Made by a program: the position numbers and the translations under genes. Below, in pieces: positions 9,136 through 19,660 of a stretch of DNA of 64,000 nucleotides (position 1 is its first letter; every line of letters begins with the position of its first letter). Source of the stretch: Flavobacteriaceae bacterium (lineage in GTDB: Bacteria > Bacteroidota > Bacteroidia > Flavobacteriales > Flavobacteriaceae); the NCBI GenBank assembly GCA_017857815.1, contig JAFMCL010000002.1:46201-110200 (forward strand), read 5' to 3'. The notes under the pieces were generated by a model that was not told the DNA's origin, searched no databases, and was given only the letters and a program-made list of their open reading frames with translations.

Positions 9136-9872
9136 TTTACTACCACTCCAGAGTGAACTATTCCCTCGATTTTATCAATCAAATCATTTACTTCATACCC
9201 ATTGTTTAAGGTGATTATCGGATGCAACTCAAAAGTCAGCTTTACCCCTATTGGCAGTGGAAAGTATTTATACTTAGCTAACTTCCATGAATTGTTAATG
9301 CTGACAGGAACGACATGTGCATCAGGCATGTTTTCAATTAAAGTCATCAATCCCTTTCTGTGAAATTTTCTCGGATTACCGTCCCTACTTCTAGTCCCTT
9401 CAGGAAAAATGACAGCAGACCATTTTTCTCGATTCACTTTTTGAGCAAAAGTCTTTATCTTATTAATCGATTCTACTGGCTTTTTACGATCAATCAAAAC
9501 AGATCCTCCATTTCGTAAATTAAAAGAAACACTAAGGATTCCCCTACCGAGTTCTATTTTACTTATAAATTTAGGATGGTGTTTTCTTAAATACCAAATT
9601 ATTGGAGGAATATCATAGGTGCTCTGATGGTTAGCAACAAAAATAAGAGGTGTGTCTTTGGGCAACTCATACTTGTTTACAACCTCAAATGTTGTTCCAA
9701 GAAGATTAAGACATTTTAACAACAAAAAGTTTAGGAAATCAACTGAATTTTTGTGGGAATTATAGCCTAGAAATTTTAAGGATAATACCTGAATAGGATG
9801 AAAAACCAGCAATAAGATACCAAACATTAAATAAAATATTACCGTGAAGAAGTATAAAATGATTTTTTTCAC
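9132..9872 (-). CDS. 1-acyl-sn-glycerol-3-phosphate acyltransferase (PlsC family)
   Basis: 246 residues with an N-terminal hydrophobic anchor (about 1-35). The HX4D motif is His82/Asp87 in NHQSTYD, and the substrate-binding FPEGTRS lies at 156-162. It likely acylates lysophosphatidic acid to phosphatidic acid at the inner membrane. Full length for the family. Convergent with the crotonase gene, overlapping it by three bases. Confidence 0.88.
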   Translation of the reverse strand: MKKIILYFFTVIFYLMFGILLLVFHPIQVLSLKFLGYNSHKNSVDFLNFLLLKCLNLLGTTFEVVNKYELPKDTPLIFVANHQSTYDIPPIIWYLRKHHPKFISKIELGRGILSVSFNLRNGGSVLIDRKKPVESINKIKTFAQKVNREKWSAVIFPEGTRSRDGNPRKFHRKGLMTLIENMPDAHVVPVSINNSWKLAKYKYFPLPIGVKLTFELHPIITLNNGYEVNDLIDKIEGIVHSGVVVN

Positions 9873-9916
9873 GATAATAAAATTGCTCTAGGATTCTAGA
9901 TTAAGAAGTTTGTTTT

Positions 9917-10330
9917 TTATGAACAAAACTCGTCATAAGCTTCCTTGAGATTTTCCGATATCATTTCTGCCGGACGACCTTCGATGTGATGACGTTCTAC
10001 CATGTGCACCAATTCGCCATCTTTAAACAAAGCAACACTGGGTGAAGAAGGTGGAAAAGGAATCATCTTGCTACGTGCTGTGTCCGTAGCATCTCTGTCC
10101 ACTCCTGCAAAAACAGTAACCAAGTGGTCGGGTGTTTTGTCATTGGTAAGAGAAAATCTAACTCCTGGACGTGCATTTGCAGCAGCACATCCACAGACTG
10201 AATTAACCACAACAAGTGTTGTTCCTGATCTGGATAATGCAGATTCGACATCCTGAGCAGACAATAAATCTTCAAATCCAATCATTGTTAACTCCTCTTT
10301 CATCGGTTTTACAATTTCTTCTGGATACAT
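9917..10330 (-). CDS. Bacilliredoxin-like protein (BrxA/BrxB, YphP/YqiW family)
   Basis: 137 residues, usual length. A thioredoxin-fold protein with the family's CGC active site at Cys46-Gly-Cys48 (SVCGCAAANARPG). In Bacillus these proteins remove bacillithiol from protein thiols. Whether this organism makes bacillithiol cannot be seen here. A good -7 element, TATATTTG on the minus strand at 10351-10344, lies just upstream of the start. The gene is divergent from the TerB-DnaJ gene. Confidence 0.88.
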   Translation of the reverse strand: MYPEEIVKPMKEELTMIGFEDLLSAQDVESALSRSGTTLVVVNSVCGCAAANARPGVRFSLTNDKTPDHLVTVFAGVDRDATDTARSKMIPFPPSSPSVALFKDGELVHMVERHHIEGRPAEMISENLKEAYDEFCS

Positions 10331-10405
10331 AGCTATTTTTTCTCAAATATAGAAAAAACTACTGTTTTTAGACCTATCTAAAAGCCAATCTTTTAAAGAC
10401 ATTTG

Positions 10406-10413
10406 TATCTTTG
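10406..10413 (+). promoter_or_regulatory. -7 promoter element of the TerB-DnaJ gene
   Basis: TATCTTTG matches TAnnTTTG exactly; no clear -33 TTG is seen. It overlaps the codons just after an in-frame TTG at 10403, so that upstream TTG is unlikely to be translated and the ATG at 10436 is the better start. Confidence 0.35.
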
Positions 10414-10435
10414 TTATTCAAAAAATTCGTTCCAA

Positions 10436-11152
10436 ATGATCAAATGGCTGGCAGCTTTTCTTGGGTATTCTTTTTTAAGGTTTCCAGGAGCAATATTGGG
10501 GTTTTTTATCGGAAGTTTTATTGAGCTGCTCAGTAAGGGCTCAATTAAGATTACCTCATTAAACGGGTCTATTAAGCCTGAAAAATTTGAGCTAAATCTT
10601 CTCGCTTTATCGGCACTAATCATTAAGGCTGATGGTAAAATTCAGGAAAAAGAGTTGACCTTTGTTCGCAATTTTTTCATCACTCAATACGGCAAAGAAA
10701 AAGCCGATTCAATATTTAAGACTTTCAATGCCCAGATAAAACAAGAAACACAACATTTGGATCAATTGGCTCAGGTTTTTGTGCAAAAAACCCAATACGA
10801 AACCCGACTTCAGATTCTTCATTTCTTGTACGGAATTGCCAATGCTGATGGAAACATTTCTAGTTCCGAATTGTATAAATTAGCTCAAATCGCTGCCGCA
10901 TTAAAGCTGCGTCAACCAGATGTGGATAGTATTAAAGCAATGTTCATTAAAAATGCCGATAATGCATATAAAATTCTAGAAATTCAACCCTCTGCCACAG
11001 TGGATGAGGTGAAAAGTGCTTATAGAAAAATGGTCAAAAAATACCATCCAGACAAATTGAGAAGTAGTGACCCTGCGATGGTCAAGGGAGCAGAAGAAAA
11101 ATTTAGAGCGGTTCGGAAGGCTTATGAAATAATCATGGAAAAGCGTAAATAA
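10436..11152 (+). CDS. TerB-like and DnaJ-domain membrane protein (DjlA-like)
   Basis: 238 residues. An N-terminal hydrophobic stretch (about 5-32) is followed by a TerB-like helical domain (about 50-165, with two acidic ADGKI/ADGNI loops) and a C-terminal J domain (about 176-238) carrying HPD at 204-206. The architecture matches DjlA-type co-chaperones that stimulate DnaK at the membrane. Twelve bases upstream of the HupE-like gene, so probably co-transcribed with it. Confidence 0.85.
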   Translation: MIKWLAAFLGYSFLRFPGAILGFFIGSFIELLSKGSIKITSLNGSIKPEKFELNLLALSALIIKADGKIQEKELTFVRNFFITQYGKEKADSIFKTFNAQIKQETQHLDQLAQVFVQKTQYETRLQILHFLYGIANADGNISSSELYKLAQIAAALKLRQPDVDSIKAMFIKNADNAYKILEIQPSATVDEVKSAYRKMVKKYHPDKLRSSDPAMVKGAEEKFRAVRKAYEIIMEKRK

Positions 11153-11164
11153 AAAATAATAATT

Positions 11165-11740
11165 ATGGATACTTTTTGGTTTTATTTAAATCTGGGTTTA
11201 AATCATGTTACTGACTGGAATGGTTTGGATCACTTTTATTTCCTAATTGCTTTGAGTTTACCTTTTCAGTTCAAGGATTGGAAAAAACTACTGCTTTGGG
11301 TGAGTTTATTTACGCTTGGACACTCTATTTCATTGATTGGATCTTATTTCGGTTGGATTAAGGTTGAAGGAAGTTGGGTAGAATTTTTAATCCCAATTAC
11401 AATCGGATTGACTTGTTTGTCGATACTTTTTAATAAAAATCATTCCTTCTCGGCTGGATGGAAATTCAACGGAATCACTTTGTTTTTTGGAATCATTCAC
11501 GGGCTTGGTTTTGCTAAATATTTTTCCCAGATTGTTTTTGATGATGATGCGATATTGGCACTATTAGAATTTGCGCTTGGGGTTGAATTTGCTCAATTAA
11601 TGATCGTAATCATTATGATTGCAATTAATTTTATCGCCCTTAATGTTCTAAAATTTAATTCACAAAAATGGCAGTGGATCATCTCAGCAATGGTGTTGTC
11701 AGAAGCCATTAGGATGACTTTGAATAATGTCCCATTTTAA
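11165..11740 (+). CDS. HupE/UreJ-like membrane protein
   Basis: 191 residues with about six membrane segments. Conserved patches GLDHFYFLIAL, LFTLGHSISL, GIIHGLGFA and GVEFAQL match the HupE/UreJ family, whose better-studied members are linked to nickel or metal handling for hydrogenase and urease. Neither enzyme is encoded in this window, so the metal role is not supported by context. Function in flavobacteria is unknown. Confidence 0.7.
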   Translation: MDTFWFYLNLGLNHVTDWNGLDHFYFLIALSLPFQFKDWKKLLLWVSLFTLGHSISLIGSYFGWIKVEGSWVEFLIPITIGLTCLSILFNKNHSFSAGWKFNGITLFFGIIHGLGFAKYFSQIVFDDDAILALLEFALGVEFAQLMIVIIMIAINFIALNVLKFNSQKWQWIISAMVLSEAIRMTLNNVPF

Positions 11741-11785
11741 ATTATTTTTTCAACTTTCATTTAAAAAATCTTTATATTCGTCTAA

Positions 11786-12211
11786 ATGCCTTTAGAAAAA
11801 CAAAAAAAATACGATTCTGCCTACTTAAAAATGGCGAATATTTGGGGAGAACTTTCCTACTGTGAAAGAAAAAAAGTGGGGGCATTGATCGTAAAAGGCC
11901 GCATGATCATTTCTGATGGATATAACGGAACTCCCACAGGTTTTGAAAATGATTGTGAAGATGAGGAACACTTCACTAAATGGTATGTGCTTCATGCAGA
12001 AGCCAATGCAATTTTAAAAGTTGCTGCCTCCACCCAGTCTTGTGTTGGCGCAACATTATATATCACACTCTCTCCCTGTAAAGAATGTAGTAAATTAATC
12101 CACCAGTCAGGAATAAAAAGAGTGGTCTATGCCAAAGCATATAAAGACACTTCAGGGTTAGCGTTTTTAGATAAGGCGGGGGTAATTCTTACCCACCTTC
12201 CTTTTGAATGA
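11786..12211 (+). CDS. Deoxycytidylate (dCMP) deaminase family protein
   Basis: 141 residues. Zinc ligands are His70 in HAEANAIL, with proton-shuttle Glu72, plus Cys98 and Cys101 in SPCKEC. The N-terminal GALIVKGRMIISDGYNGTPTGF is typical of dCMP deaminase. It converts dCMP to dUMP, feeding dTTP synthesis. nrdB/nrdA lie 3.3 kb downstream, and the S41 protease gene follows after 22 bases. A ComEB-type label is equivalent. Confidence 0.88.
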   Translation: MPLEKQKKYDSAYLKMANIWGELSYCERKKVGALIVKGRMIISDGYNGTPTGFENDCEDEEHFTKWYVLHAEANAILKVAASTQSCVGATLYITLSPCKECSKLIHQSGIKRVVYAKAYKDTSGLAFLDKAGVILTHLPFE

Positions 12212-12233
12212 GTAAATCTGTCGCCTCGACGAA

Positions 12234-13835
12234 ATGAATATGAAAAAAAACGACCTCTACCTATTTGCCATTGTGCTGTTGTCAATTGGCATTGGATATT
12301 TAGTCGGAAGCAAAGAGATTCCAGCACCATTCAATCCTTTTAGATCTCTCAACACCCAACGTTTAGATCAACTCCTTGAGTATATTTCTAATGATTATGT
12401 TGACGAGATAAACACCGATAGTTTGGTCGGTAAAGTCATCGAAGATATTGTTAATAAGTTAGATCCGCATTCTGTCTATATTCCTGCTTCTCAAAGACAA
12501 TCTATTGCCGAAAACATGCAAGGGAATTTTGAAGGAATTGGGGTAAGTTTCTTAATGGTTAGAGACACTGTTTCAATTTTAAGAGTTCTTGAGGGTGGGC
12601 CCAGTGAAGCGGCAGGGATTCTTGCGGGAGATAAAATTTTAATTGCAGACAATGATACCTTATATCAAAAAAACTATGCTTCCGAGCGTATCATAAAAAT
12701 ATTGAAAGGTCCCTCTGACACTCAAGTGGCATTGACAATTTTTCGAAAGTCTAAAAATGAAACCTTAAAGATCGACCTTAAAAGAGGTAAAGTTCCACTG
12801 AGAAGCGTTGAGTCCTACTATATGTTGGCGGATAACATTGGCTACATAAAAATCAATCGGTTTTCTCAAACGACTTATGAAGAATTTGAGTCCGCTACAA
12901 AAAGCTTAATGGCGAGTGGAATGACAAAAATGATTTTGGATTTAAGAGATAATCCTGGAGGTTATCTTTCGGCGGCAAGAGAAATTTCTGACACCTTTTT
13001 AGACAAAGATCAGACCATCGTAATCACCCAAACCAACAAAGGAAAAGAAGAGCGATCTTTTGCCACGGGCTCGGGTATTTTTAAGGAAGGAAGCTTGGTC
13101 GTTTTGACCAACGGACAGTCCGCCTCGGCAAGTGAAATTGTTGCTGGTGCAATTCAGGACAATGACAGAGGATGGGTGGTCGGAAGAAGAACTTTTGGAA
13201 AAGGGTTGGTGCAGCAACAAATGCCCCTAGGAGGTGGAGATGCCATCAGGTTGACCATCGCCCGTTACTTTACCCCTACTGGAAGATCGATTCAAAAGCC
13301 TTATGGGCGTGATCATGAAGCCTATTATAACGATTTAAACCAGCGTATTGAAAATGGTGAAATGGCTGACGAAAATAAAGTACCTATTACTGATAGCCTT
13401 GCATTTAAGACCCCTAAAGGGAGAACGGTCTATGGCGGCGGCGGAATCGTTCCTGACGTTTATATTTCAAATAATAAGTCTGAGGAAGAGCAATGGAATG
13501 CCTATGTATTAAAGTCAAGTTTGGTAAACAACTTTGTATTTAATGAGCTGGATAAGGATCGGGGGAAATATGAAAAACTAAGTGAAGACGACCTTCTAAA
13601 TGGACAAATTATTGATGAACGGGAATGGTACGAAGGGCTTAAAGAACACCTAAAGAAAAACGGAATGCAACTCAATAATGCCGACAAAAGTATTGCGATC
13701 AACTCCATCAAAGCCTATATTGGATTTCAGCTTTTTGGTGACAATGCCTACAACAGAATCAATAACCAAGATGATGAGTTCATAAAACAAGCAGTTCAGT
13801 CTCTAAATCGTCTGGGACTCACTATTGATTATTGA
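12234..13835 (+). CDS. C-terminal processing peptidase, S41 family
   Basis: 533 residues. An N-terminal membrane anchor (about 8-24) is followed by a PDZ domain (about 95-185) and a tail-specific protease core. The catalytic pair is Ser298 in GQSASASEI and Lys323 in TFGKG, 25 residues apart as in Prc/CtpA. It is expected to act in the periplasm on C-termini of envelope proteins. Probably co-transcribed with the dCMP deaminase. Its last codons overlap the convergent small gene by 14 bases. Confidence 0.92.
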   Translation: MNMKKNDLYLFAIVLLSIGIGYLVGSKEIPAPFNPFRSLNTQRLDQLLEYISNDYVDEINTDSLVGKVIEDIVNKLDPHSVYIPASQRQSIAENMQGNFEGIGVSFLMVRDTVSILRVLEGGPSEAAGILAGDKILIADNDTLYQKNYASERIIKILKGPSDTQVALTIFRKSKNETLKIDLKRGKVPLRSVESYYMLADNIGYIKINRFSQTTYEEFESATKSLMASGMTKMILDLRDNPGGYLSAAREISDTFLDKDQTIVITQTNKGKEERSFATGSGIFKEGSLVVLTNGQSASASEIVAGAIQDNDRGWVVGRRTFGKGLVQQQMPLGGGDAIRLTIARYFTPTGRSIQKPYGRDHEAYYNDLNQRIENGEMADENKVPITDSLAFKTPKGRTVYGGGGIVPDVYISNNKSEEEQWNAYVLKSSLVNNFVFNELDKDRGKYEKLSEDDLLNGQIIDEREWYEGLKEHLKKNGMQLNNADKSIAINSIKAYIGFQLFGDNAYNRINNQDDEFIKQAVQSLNRLGLTIDY

Positions 13836-14022
13836 TTTTCTCTGATATTTTTTTTGAAATTCTTAAAATTAATAACAGTAGAAACGCACTCAAAGAAGCG
13901 ACTACGCCAATCACGGCGACCATGCTTTTTCCTTCAAAAGGGAGTTCCCAATCGATTTGAAATAAATTGAAGCTTGCCATAATTAGTGCAATAACCATAA
14001 ATATTTGTAATAATATTTTCAT
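13822..14022 (-). CDS. Small membrane protein of unknown function
   Basis: 66 residues with two predicted membrane helices (about 2-19 and 35-55) and a basic C-terminal tail. It begins 20 bases after the stop of the MarC-family gene on the same strand, so the two may be co-transcribed. I do not recognise a family. Its 3' end overlaps the S41 protease stop. Coding likelihood rests on operon-like spacing and the sensible two-helix pattern. Confidence 0.55.
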   Translation of the reverse strand: MKILLQIFMVIALIMASFNLFQIDWELPFEGKSMVAVIGVVASLSAFLLLLILRISKKISEKINNQ

Positions 14023-14042
14023 AAAACTAAATTTTAATAAAA

Positions 14043-14618
14043 TTAATATCCAACGATTTTCCCAACATTCGTGGCGAAAAGTTTAACTGCAATTGCAAGA
14101 AGAATAATCCCAAATACTTTTCGAATAATACTGATTCCGGTTTTGCCCAATATCTTTTGCAATTTCCCTGATGTTTTTAAAATTATATATACAATCAAAA
14201 TATTGATCACAATGGCAGCAATAATATTGATCATTTCATATTCTGCACGAAGTGATAATAATGAAGTCATCGTTCCAGCTCCAGCAATGACTGGAAAAGC
14301 CAAGGGAACAACTGAGGCAACTTCAGGTGGCTCTTCTGTAAATAGTGTAATCCCTAAAATCATCTCCAGCGCCATAAATAAAATAACCAGAGATCCAGCA
14401 ACGGAAAATGAATTTACATCAAGACCAATAAGTGACAAAATCTGCTCACCAATAAACAAAAAAGCAATCATTATGAGAGCCGACACAAGTGAGGCTTTTT
14501 CTGACTGAATGTGTCCTGCTTTTTCTCTTAAACTTATGATTATAGGAATACTCCCTATAATATCAATTACAGCAAACAAAACCATGCTTGCAGTAAGAAT
14601 TTCTTTAAGTATAAACAT
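14043..14618 (-). CDS. MarC-family integral membrane protein
   Basis: 191 residues with six predicted membrane segments. The opening ILTASMVLFAVIDIIGSIPIIISLR and the central VPLAFPVIAGAGTMTSLLSL are hallmark MarC motifs. The name comes from an early link to multiple antibiotic resistance that was later withdrawn; the transport substrate is unknown. Followed on the same strand by the small membrane protein. Confidence 0.88.
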   Translation of the reverse strand: MFILKEILTASMVLFAVIDIIGSIPIIISLREKAGHIQSEKASLVSALIMIAFLFIGEQILSLIGLDVNSFSVAGSLVILFMALEMILGITLFTEEPPEVASVVPLAFPVIAGAGTMTSLLSLRAEYEMINIIAAIVINILIVYIILKTSGKLQKILGKTGISIIRKVFGIILLAIAVKLFATNVGKIVGY

Positions 14619-14718
14619 TGGGTTAATTTTTTACAAATGTAATTCAGTTTAAAATTAATTGTAGCAATAAATTATTTTAAATTTGCTTAGAACTTTTTCA
14701 TTTAATTATTTATCGATT

Positions 14719-15297
14719 ATGTTTCAAATAGAAAATACAATTGTTTCGGAAGAAATAATAACAGAGGATTTTGTCTGTAACTTGAGCGCATGCAAGGGTG
14801 CGTGTTGTGTAGCAGGAGAAGCAGGCGCCCCCCTTGAAACCGGTGAGACAAAACTGCTTGAAAAGGATTACGATGCAATAGCGCCTTTTTTAAATGAAGC
14901 AGGGAAAAAGTCTATTGAAAAAAATGGAAAGTTCGTAAAAGGTATTGACGGCGATTGGGAAACTCCTCTGGTAAATGACAAAGAATGTGCCTATGTTATT
15001 TTTACCTCAAATGGAGGGACGCAATGTGGTATTGAAAACGCATATAAAGCAGGAAAAATTAATTGGAAAAAACCAATTTCATGTCATTTATATCCCGTCA
15101 GGGTAAGAGCCTATTCTGAGTTTAGTGCTGTAAATTATCATCAATGGCATGTCTGTAGTTCCGCCTGTAAATTGGGAGCTACTTTGAAGGTTCCGGTTTA
15201 CCAATTTGCCAAGGAAGCATTAATTAGAAAATTTGGGGGAAAATGGTATCAAGAATTAGAAGAAACTGCAAATGATTTAAAAAAACGAGCTTTGTAG
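14719..15297 (+). CDS. DUF3109 family Cys-rich protein
   Basis: 192 residues from the ATG at 14719; the open frame extends upstream only through a non-canonical TTG region. Cysteines cluster at 20, 25, 29 and 30 (VCNLSACKGACC), with further Cys in ECAYVIF, QCGIEN, SCHLYPVR and VCSSACK. This pattern resembles YkgJ-like proteins thought to bind Zn or an Fe-S cluster. The family is uncharacterised, so metal binding is inferred from the Cys spacing. Confidence 0.8.
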   Translation: MFQIENTIVSEEIITEDFVCNLSACKGACCVAGEAGAPLETGETKLLEKDYDAIAPFLNEAGKKSIEKNGKFVKGIDGDWETPLVNDKECAYVIFTSNGGTQCGIENAYKAGKINWKKPISCHLYPVRVRAYSEFSAVNYHQWHVCSSACKLGATLKVPVYQFAKEALIRKFGGKWYQELEETANDLKKRAL

Positions 15298-15504
15298 GCT
15301 GAATGGGGCGTTCAAAGGTTTTTTACTTTTAAAGTATTGATTTTCAAGTAATTAATTGGGCTGAATTTAAACCGTTTATTAAAAAAAAAGATCATTTTGT
15401 TAAAAACTTACCTTGTTTGTGGAAAAGTATGTCTTTCTTTTTCGATAACATTTTAGAATCTTTGTTGTAGTAAATAAGTTAATCATAAAATAATACAGAA
15501 AAAA

Positions 15505-16482
15505 ATGGCAGCCATCGAACCTATCCTCCAACAGAATGAAAATAGATTTGTAATATTCCCTATTCAACATCATGATATTTGGGAATGGTACAAGAAAATG
15601 GAGGCTAGTTTTTGGACAGCAGAAGAAATTGACTTACATCAAGATTTAACGGACTGGAACAGTAAGTTAAACGAAGATGAAAAATATTTCATTAAGCATA
15701 TTTTAGCTTTTTTCGCTGCTTCTGATGGAATTGTCAATGAAAATCTTGCTGAAAACTTTGTCAACGAAGTACAATATTCGGAAGCTAAATTTTTCTATGG
15801 TTTTCAGATTATGATGGAGAATATTCATTCAGAGACCTATTCACTTTTAATTGATACTTACGTTAAAAACGAAGAAGAGAAAAATAATTTATTTAGAGCC
15901 ATTGAGGTTTTTCCTGCAATTAAAAAGAAAGCGGATTGGGCTTTGAAATGGATTGATTCGGACTCGTTTGCTGAAAGACTGATTGCATTTGCTGCGGTAG
16001 AAGGTATCTTTTTCTCTGGTGCATTTTGCTCAATTTATTGGTTGAAAAAAAGAGGCCTAATGCCTGGCTTAACGTTTTCAAATGAATTGATTTCTCGAGA
16101 TGAGGGAGTGCACTGTGATTTTGCAGTTCACCTTCACAATGAACACTTGGTGAACAAAGTCCCAAAGGAACGTATCGAAGAAATACTTTTGGATGCATTA
16201 AGAATAGAGCGTGAATTTATTACCGAGTCGTTGCCCGCAAGTTTAATTGGTATGAATGCCAAACTAATGACTCAATACTTAGAATTTGTAACAGACCGTC
16301 TCCTTCTTCAATTGGGTTGCGAGAAAAAGCATAACGTTACAAATCCTTTTGATTTTATGGACATGATCTCGCTGCAGGGTAAAACTAACTTTTTCGAAAA
16401 ACGTGTTTCTGAATACCAGAAAGCTGGCGTTTTAAATAACGAAGCAGAAAACCCCCAATTTACGACTGACGCAGATTTCTAG
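15505..16482 (+). CDS. nrdB: Ribonucleoside-diphosphate reductase, small (beta) subunit
   Basis: 325 residues, class Ia. It houses the diiron-tyrosyl radical used by NrdA. By comparison with eukaryote-type R2, Asp74, Glu105 and His108 are iron ligands and Tyr112 the radical tyrosine (segment [12 protein letters not shown]). The C-terminal acidic tail, which docks into the large subunit, is present. About 90 bases separate it from nrdA. The 200 bases upstream hold the promoter, but I could not pick convincing elements or an NrdR box. Confidence 0.95.
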   Translation: MAAIEPILQQNENRFVIFPIQHHDIWEWYKKMEASFWTAEEIDLHQDLTDWNSKLNEDEKYFIKHILAFFAASDGIVNENLAENFVNEVQYSEAKFFYGFQIMMENIHSETYSLLIDTYVKNEEEKNNLFRAIEVFPAIKKKADWALKWIDSDSFAERLIAFAAVEGIFFSGAFCSIYWLKKRGLMPGLTFSNELISRDEGVHCDFAVHLHNEHLVNKVPKERIEEILLDALRIEREFITESLPASLIGMNAKLMTQYLEFVTDRLLLQLGCEKKHNVTNPFDFMDMISLQGKTNFFEKRVSEYQKAGVLNNEAENPQFTTDADF

Positions 16483-16575
16483 CCCCTAAATCTAATGCCC
16501 TTATTATCAATAATTGTTTAAAGATCTCCATTAGGGTAGCTAAGAGATCTACTAATTAAAATTTTAAAATAAGAT

Positions 16576-19017
16576 ATGTTTGTAGTAAAGAGAGACGGCC
16601 ACACTGAACCCATAATGTTTGATAAGATTACTGCACGTATTCGAAAACTTAATTATGGTTTAAATCCCCTAGTAGATCCTGTAAGAGTAGCGATGCGGGT
16701 TATCGAGGGGCTCTATGATGGTGTTACTACCTCGGAGCTAGATAATCTTGCCGCTGAAATCGCAGCGACAATGACCACCTCTCATCCAGATTATGCCCAA
16801 TTGGCAGCCAGAATCTCCGTTTCGAATTTACACAAAAACACTAAGAAGTCTTTTTCATCTACGATGAAAGACCTCTATGAATATGTCAACCCAAGAACAG
16901 GTAAAAAAGCACCCTTACTATCTGACGAAGTTTATAAAATTATTTCTGAAAATGCGGAAATAATTGATTCGAACATCATTTATAACAGGGATTTTGGATA
17001 TGATTTCTTTGGATTTAAAACACTAGAAAGATCATACTTGCTTAAGCTCAATGGACAAATCGTCGAGCGTCCACAACACATGCTCATGCGGGTTTCTATC
17101 GGAATTCACATGAATGATTTGGAATCGGCATTTGAAACTTATGAATTGATGTCCAAACGTTTTTTCACACATGCGACGCCTACGCTTTTCAACTCCGGTA
17201 CTCCAAAACCACAAATGTCATCTTGCTTCTTATTGGCAATGAAAGACGACAGTATTGATGGAATTTATGACACATTAAAACAGACCGCCAAGATTTCTCA
17301 ATCTGCAGGTGGCATAGGGCTTTCTATTCACAACGTACGCGCCACCGGCTCCTATATTTCTGGCACCAACGGAACTTCAAACGGAATTGTACCAATGCTG
17401 AGAGTTTTTAACGACACAGCCCGTTATGTTGATCAAGGTGGAGGAAAAAGAAAAGGCTCGTTTGCCATTTATGTTGAACCTTGGCATGCAGATATCTTTG
17501 CGTTTTTAGAATTGAAAAAAAACCACGGGAAAGAAGAAATGCGAGCCAGAGACCTTTTCTATGCGATGTGGCTTTCGGACCTTTTCATGAAGCGTGTTGA
17601 AGAAAACACGACATGGACACTGATGTGCCCGAACGAGTGTCCAGGACTTTATAGCTGTCATGGTGAGGAATTCGAAAAACTCTATACCAAATATGAGCGT
17701 GAAGGAAAAGGAAGAAAAACCATTAAAGCAAGAGAGCTTTGGGATAAAATATTAGAATCTCAAATAGAGACTGGCACGCCATACATGCTCTACAAAGATT
17801 CTGCGAATAGAAAATCAAATCAAAAAAATCTCGGTACCATTCGTTCCTCAAACCTTTGTACTGAAATAATGGAGTACACCTCTGAAGACGAAGTTGCCGT
17901 TTGTAACTTGGCGTCAATTGCCCTACCGATGTTTATAAAAGATGGTGCCTTTGATCACGAAGAATTATTCAGGGTAACAAAAACAGTGACAAAAAATCTT
18001 AACCGGGTTATAGACCGGAACTATTATCCTGTCATAGAAGCTGAGAACTCAAACCTTAGACACAGACCTATAGGACTTGGTGTTCAAGGTTTGGCGGATG
18101 CTTTTATAAAATTAAGACTTCCTTTTACAAGTGAAGAGGCCAAAAAGCTGAACCAAGAAATTTTCGAAACCCTATATTTTGCAGCGGTTACTGCATCAGC
18201 AGAAGAAGCTAAGATAGATGGGCCTTATAAAACTTACAAAGGTTCTCCAATGTCAAAAGGAGAGTTCCAACACAACATGTGGGGCGTGAAAGACGACGAA
18301 CTTAGCGGCAGATGGGATTGGAAAGCATTAAAAGCTGAGGTCAAAAAACATGGAGTCCGTAACTCTTTGCTTGTTGCACCGATGCCAACGGCTTCAACCT
18401 CACAGATTTTAGGAAACAACGAATGTTTCGAGCCTTATACTTCCAACATATATACCCGAAGAGTGCTTTCAGGAGAATTTATTGTAGTTAACAAGCACCT
18501 CCTAGAAGATCTGGTTAATTTAGGATTGTGGAACGAAGATATGAAGCAAGAGTTGATGCAAGCCAATGGATCTATTCAAAACATTGAAGGGATCCCCAGT
18601 AACATCAAAGAACTTTATAAAACCGTATGGGAGATGAGCATGAAAGACATCATCGACATGTCTCGTCACAGAGGATATTTTATTGATCAATCTCAATCTT
18701 TAAACCTCTTTATGGAGGGAGCAACCATGGCAAAACTTACTTCTATGCACTTCTATGCATGGAAATCTGGATTAAAAACAGGAATGTATTATCTGAGAAC
18801 TAAGTCCGCAGTTGATGCAATTAAGTTTACTTTGAATGTAGCAAAAACAAAAGTAAGTGAACCTGCAACTGCAGCAACGGTTTCAGCAGTGTCTCCTGCT
18901 CCTGGTGCTCAGCCACAGGCAACGGCTGTCGAACCGCTAACACCTCAAGAACTAAAGCAAATGCTCGAGCAGTCAAAGTCTAGTGAAGACGACGATTGTT
19001 TGATGTGCGGTTCTTAA
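16576..19017 (+). CDS. nrdA: Ribonucleoside-diphosphate reductase, large (alpha) subunit
   Basis: 813 residues. An N-terminal ATP-cone (about 1-90) is followed by the ten-stranded barrel with [19 protein letters not shown] (active-site Cys), [22 protein letters not shown] and [19 protein letters not shown]. It ends with the redox tail CLMCGS, whose CxxC pair is re-reduced by thioredoxin or glutaredoxin. A flexible Ala/Pro-rich linker precedes the tail. Together with NrdB it makes dNDPs. A terminator follows directly. Confidence 0.96.
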   Translation: MFVVKRDGHTEPIMFDKITARIRKLNYGLNPLVDPVRVAMRVIEGLYDGVTTSELDNLAAEIAATMTTSHPDYAQLAARISVSNLHKNTKKSFSSTMKDLYEYVNPRTGKKAPLLSDEVYKIISENAEIIDSNIIYNRDFGYDFFGFKTLERSYLLKLNGQIVERPQHMLMRVSIGIHMNDLESAFETYELMSKRFFTHATPTLFNSGTPKPQMSSCFLLAMKDDSIDGIYDTLKQTAKISQSAGGIGLSIHNVRATGSYISGTNGTSNGIVPMLRVFNDTARYVDQGGGKRKGSFAIYVEPWHADIFAFLELKKNHGKEEMRARDLFYAMWLSDLFMKRVEENTTWTLMCPNECPGLYSCHGEEFEKLYTKYEREGKGRKTIKARELWDKILESQIETGTPYMLYKDSANRKSNQKNLGTIRSSNLCTEIMEYTSEDEVAVCNLASIALPMFIKDGAFDHEELFRVTKTVTKNLNRVIDRNYYPVIEAENSNLRHRPIGLGVQGLADAFIKLRLPFTSEEAKKLNQEIFETLYFAAVTASAEEAKIDGPYKTYKGSPMSKGEFQHNMWGVKDDELSGRWDWKALKAEVKKHGVRNSLLVAPMPTASTSQILGNNECFEPYTSNIYTRRVLSGEFIVVNKHLLEDLVNLGLWNEDMKQELMQANGSIQNIEGIPSNIKELYKTVWEMSMKDIIDMSRHRGYFIDQSQSLNLFMEGATMAKLTSMHFYAWKSGLKTGMYYLRTKSAVDAIKFTLNVAKTKVSEPATAATVSAVSPAPGAQPQATAVEPLTPQELKQMLEQSKSSEDDDCLMCGS

Positions 19018-19040
19018 AATTTTAAAAAGTGTTTATTTTC

Positions 19041-19074
19041 AAATCCTTTTCTTAACTAGAGAAGGATTTTTTTA
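19041..19074 (+). terminator. Rho-independent terminator of nrdBA
   Basis: AAATCCTTTTCT (19041-19052) pairs with AGAGAAGGATTT across a five-base loop, with one G-T pair, and ends in a run of seven T. It begins 24 bases after the nrdA stop. Confidence 0.8.
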
Positions 19075-19113
19075 TTATATAATATGCTTAAAAACAAACA
19101 CTTAACTCTTCAA

Positions 19114-19135
19114 TGTTAACTTAATGTTATCTGAA
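19114..19135 (+). promoter_or_regulatory. Pho-box-like direct repeat upstream of the MORN-like gene
   Basis: TGTTAAC-TTAA-TGTTATC followed by TGAA: two near-identical 7-base units, 11 bases apart, the geometry of a PhoB box. It ends about 60 bases before the start codon. Two related copies lie upstream of the lipoprotein and TonB receptor genes of the phosphate block. Binding by a PhoB-type regulator is inferred. Confidence 0.5.
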
Positions 19136-19194
19136 TGCGGGTTTAATGTAAATTAATTGTTAAATTTACTCAATCATCAGGTAAAACATTTGAA

Positions 19195-19548
19195 ATGAAA
19201 AGTCTTTATATATTAATCTTCGCGCTATCTCTCTCCGTAAATGCTCAGGGAAACATAAAAACTGAATTTGTTAATTCAGGAAATAATCTTGTGAAAGTTA
19301 TCTCCTATCATGAAGACGGATCAATTGCTCAAACTGGCTATCTTAAAGACAATAAGCTGCACGGAGAATGGGCTAGTTTCGACATGGACGGAAACAAACT
19401 TTCATTAGGCACCTATAACAAGGGTGAGAAAAACGGAAAATGGTTTTTTTGGAGCAATGCCTACCTCACTGAAGTAGATTTTAAAGATAATGTCGTTATT
19501 GATACTGTAAATTGGGAGAACAAAAACTTGTTAGCCAATAACAACTAA
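19195..19548 (+). CDS. Small secreted protein with MORN-like repeats
   Basis: 117 residues. A clear Sec signal peptide covers about 1-18, with cleavage near VNAQG. Then come two or three short MORN-variant units, such as GSIAQTGYLKDNKLHGEWASFD and NKLSLGTYNKGEKNGKWFFW, as in YwqK-type proteins. Role unknown; expected in the periplasm or on the surface. It has its own upstream region with a Pho-box-like repeat and faces the convergent PiT gene 112 bases away, so it may belong to the phosphate response. Confidence 0.7.
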   Translation: MKSLYILIFALSLSVNAQGNIKTEFVNSGNNLVKVISYHEDGSIAQTGYLKDNKLHGEWASFDMDGNKLSLGTYNKGEKNGKWFFWSNAYLTEVDFKDNVVIDTVNWENKNLLANNN

Positions 19549-19660
19549 TAAAGTGGCTTTTACATTATAAACAACCTCTTAAAATTCATTTATTAGATTT
19601 GACCAAACCTTTGGCTCACACACACAAAGTCCAAATCGCCCTATCAGAAAAGCTGTTGGA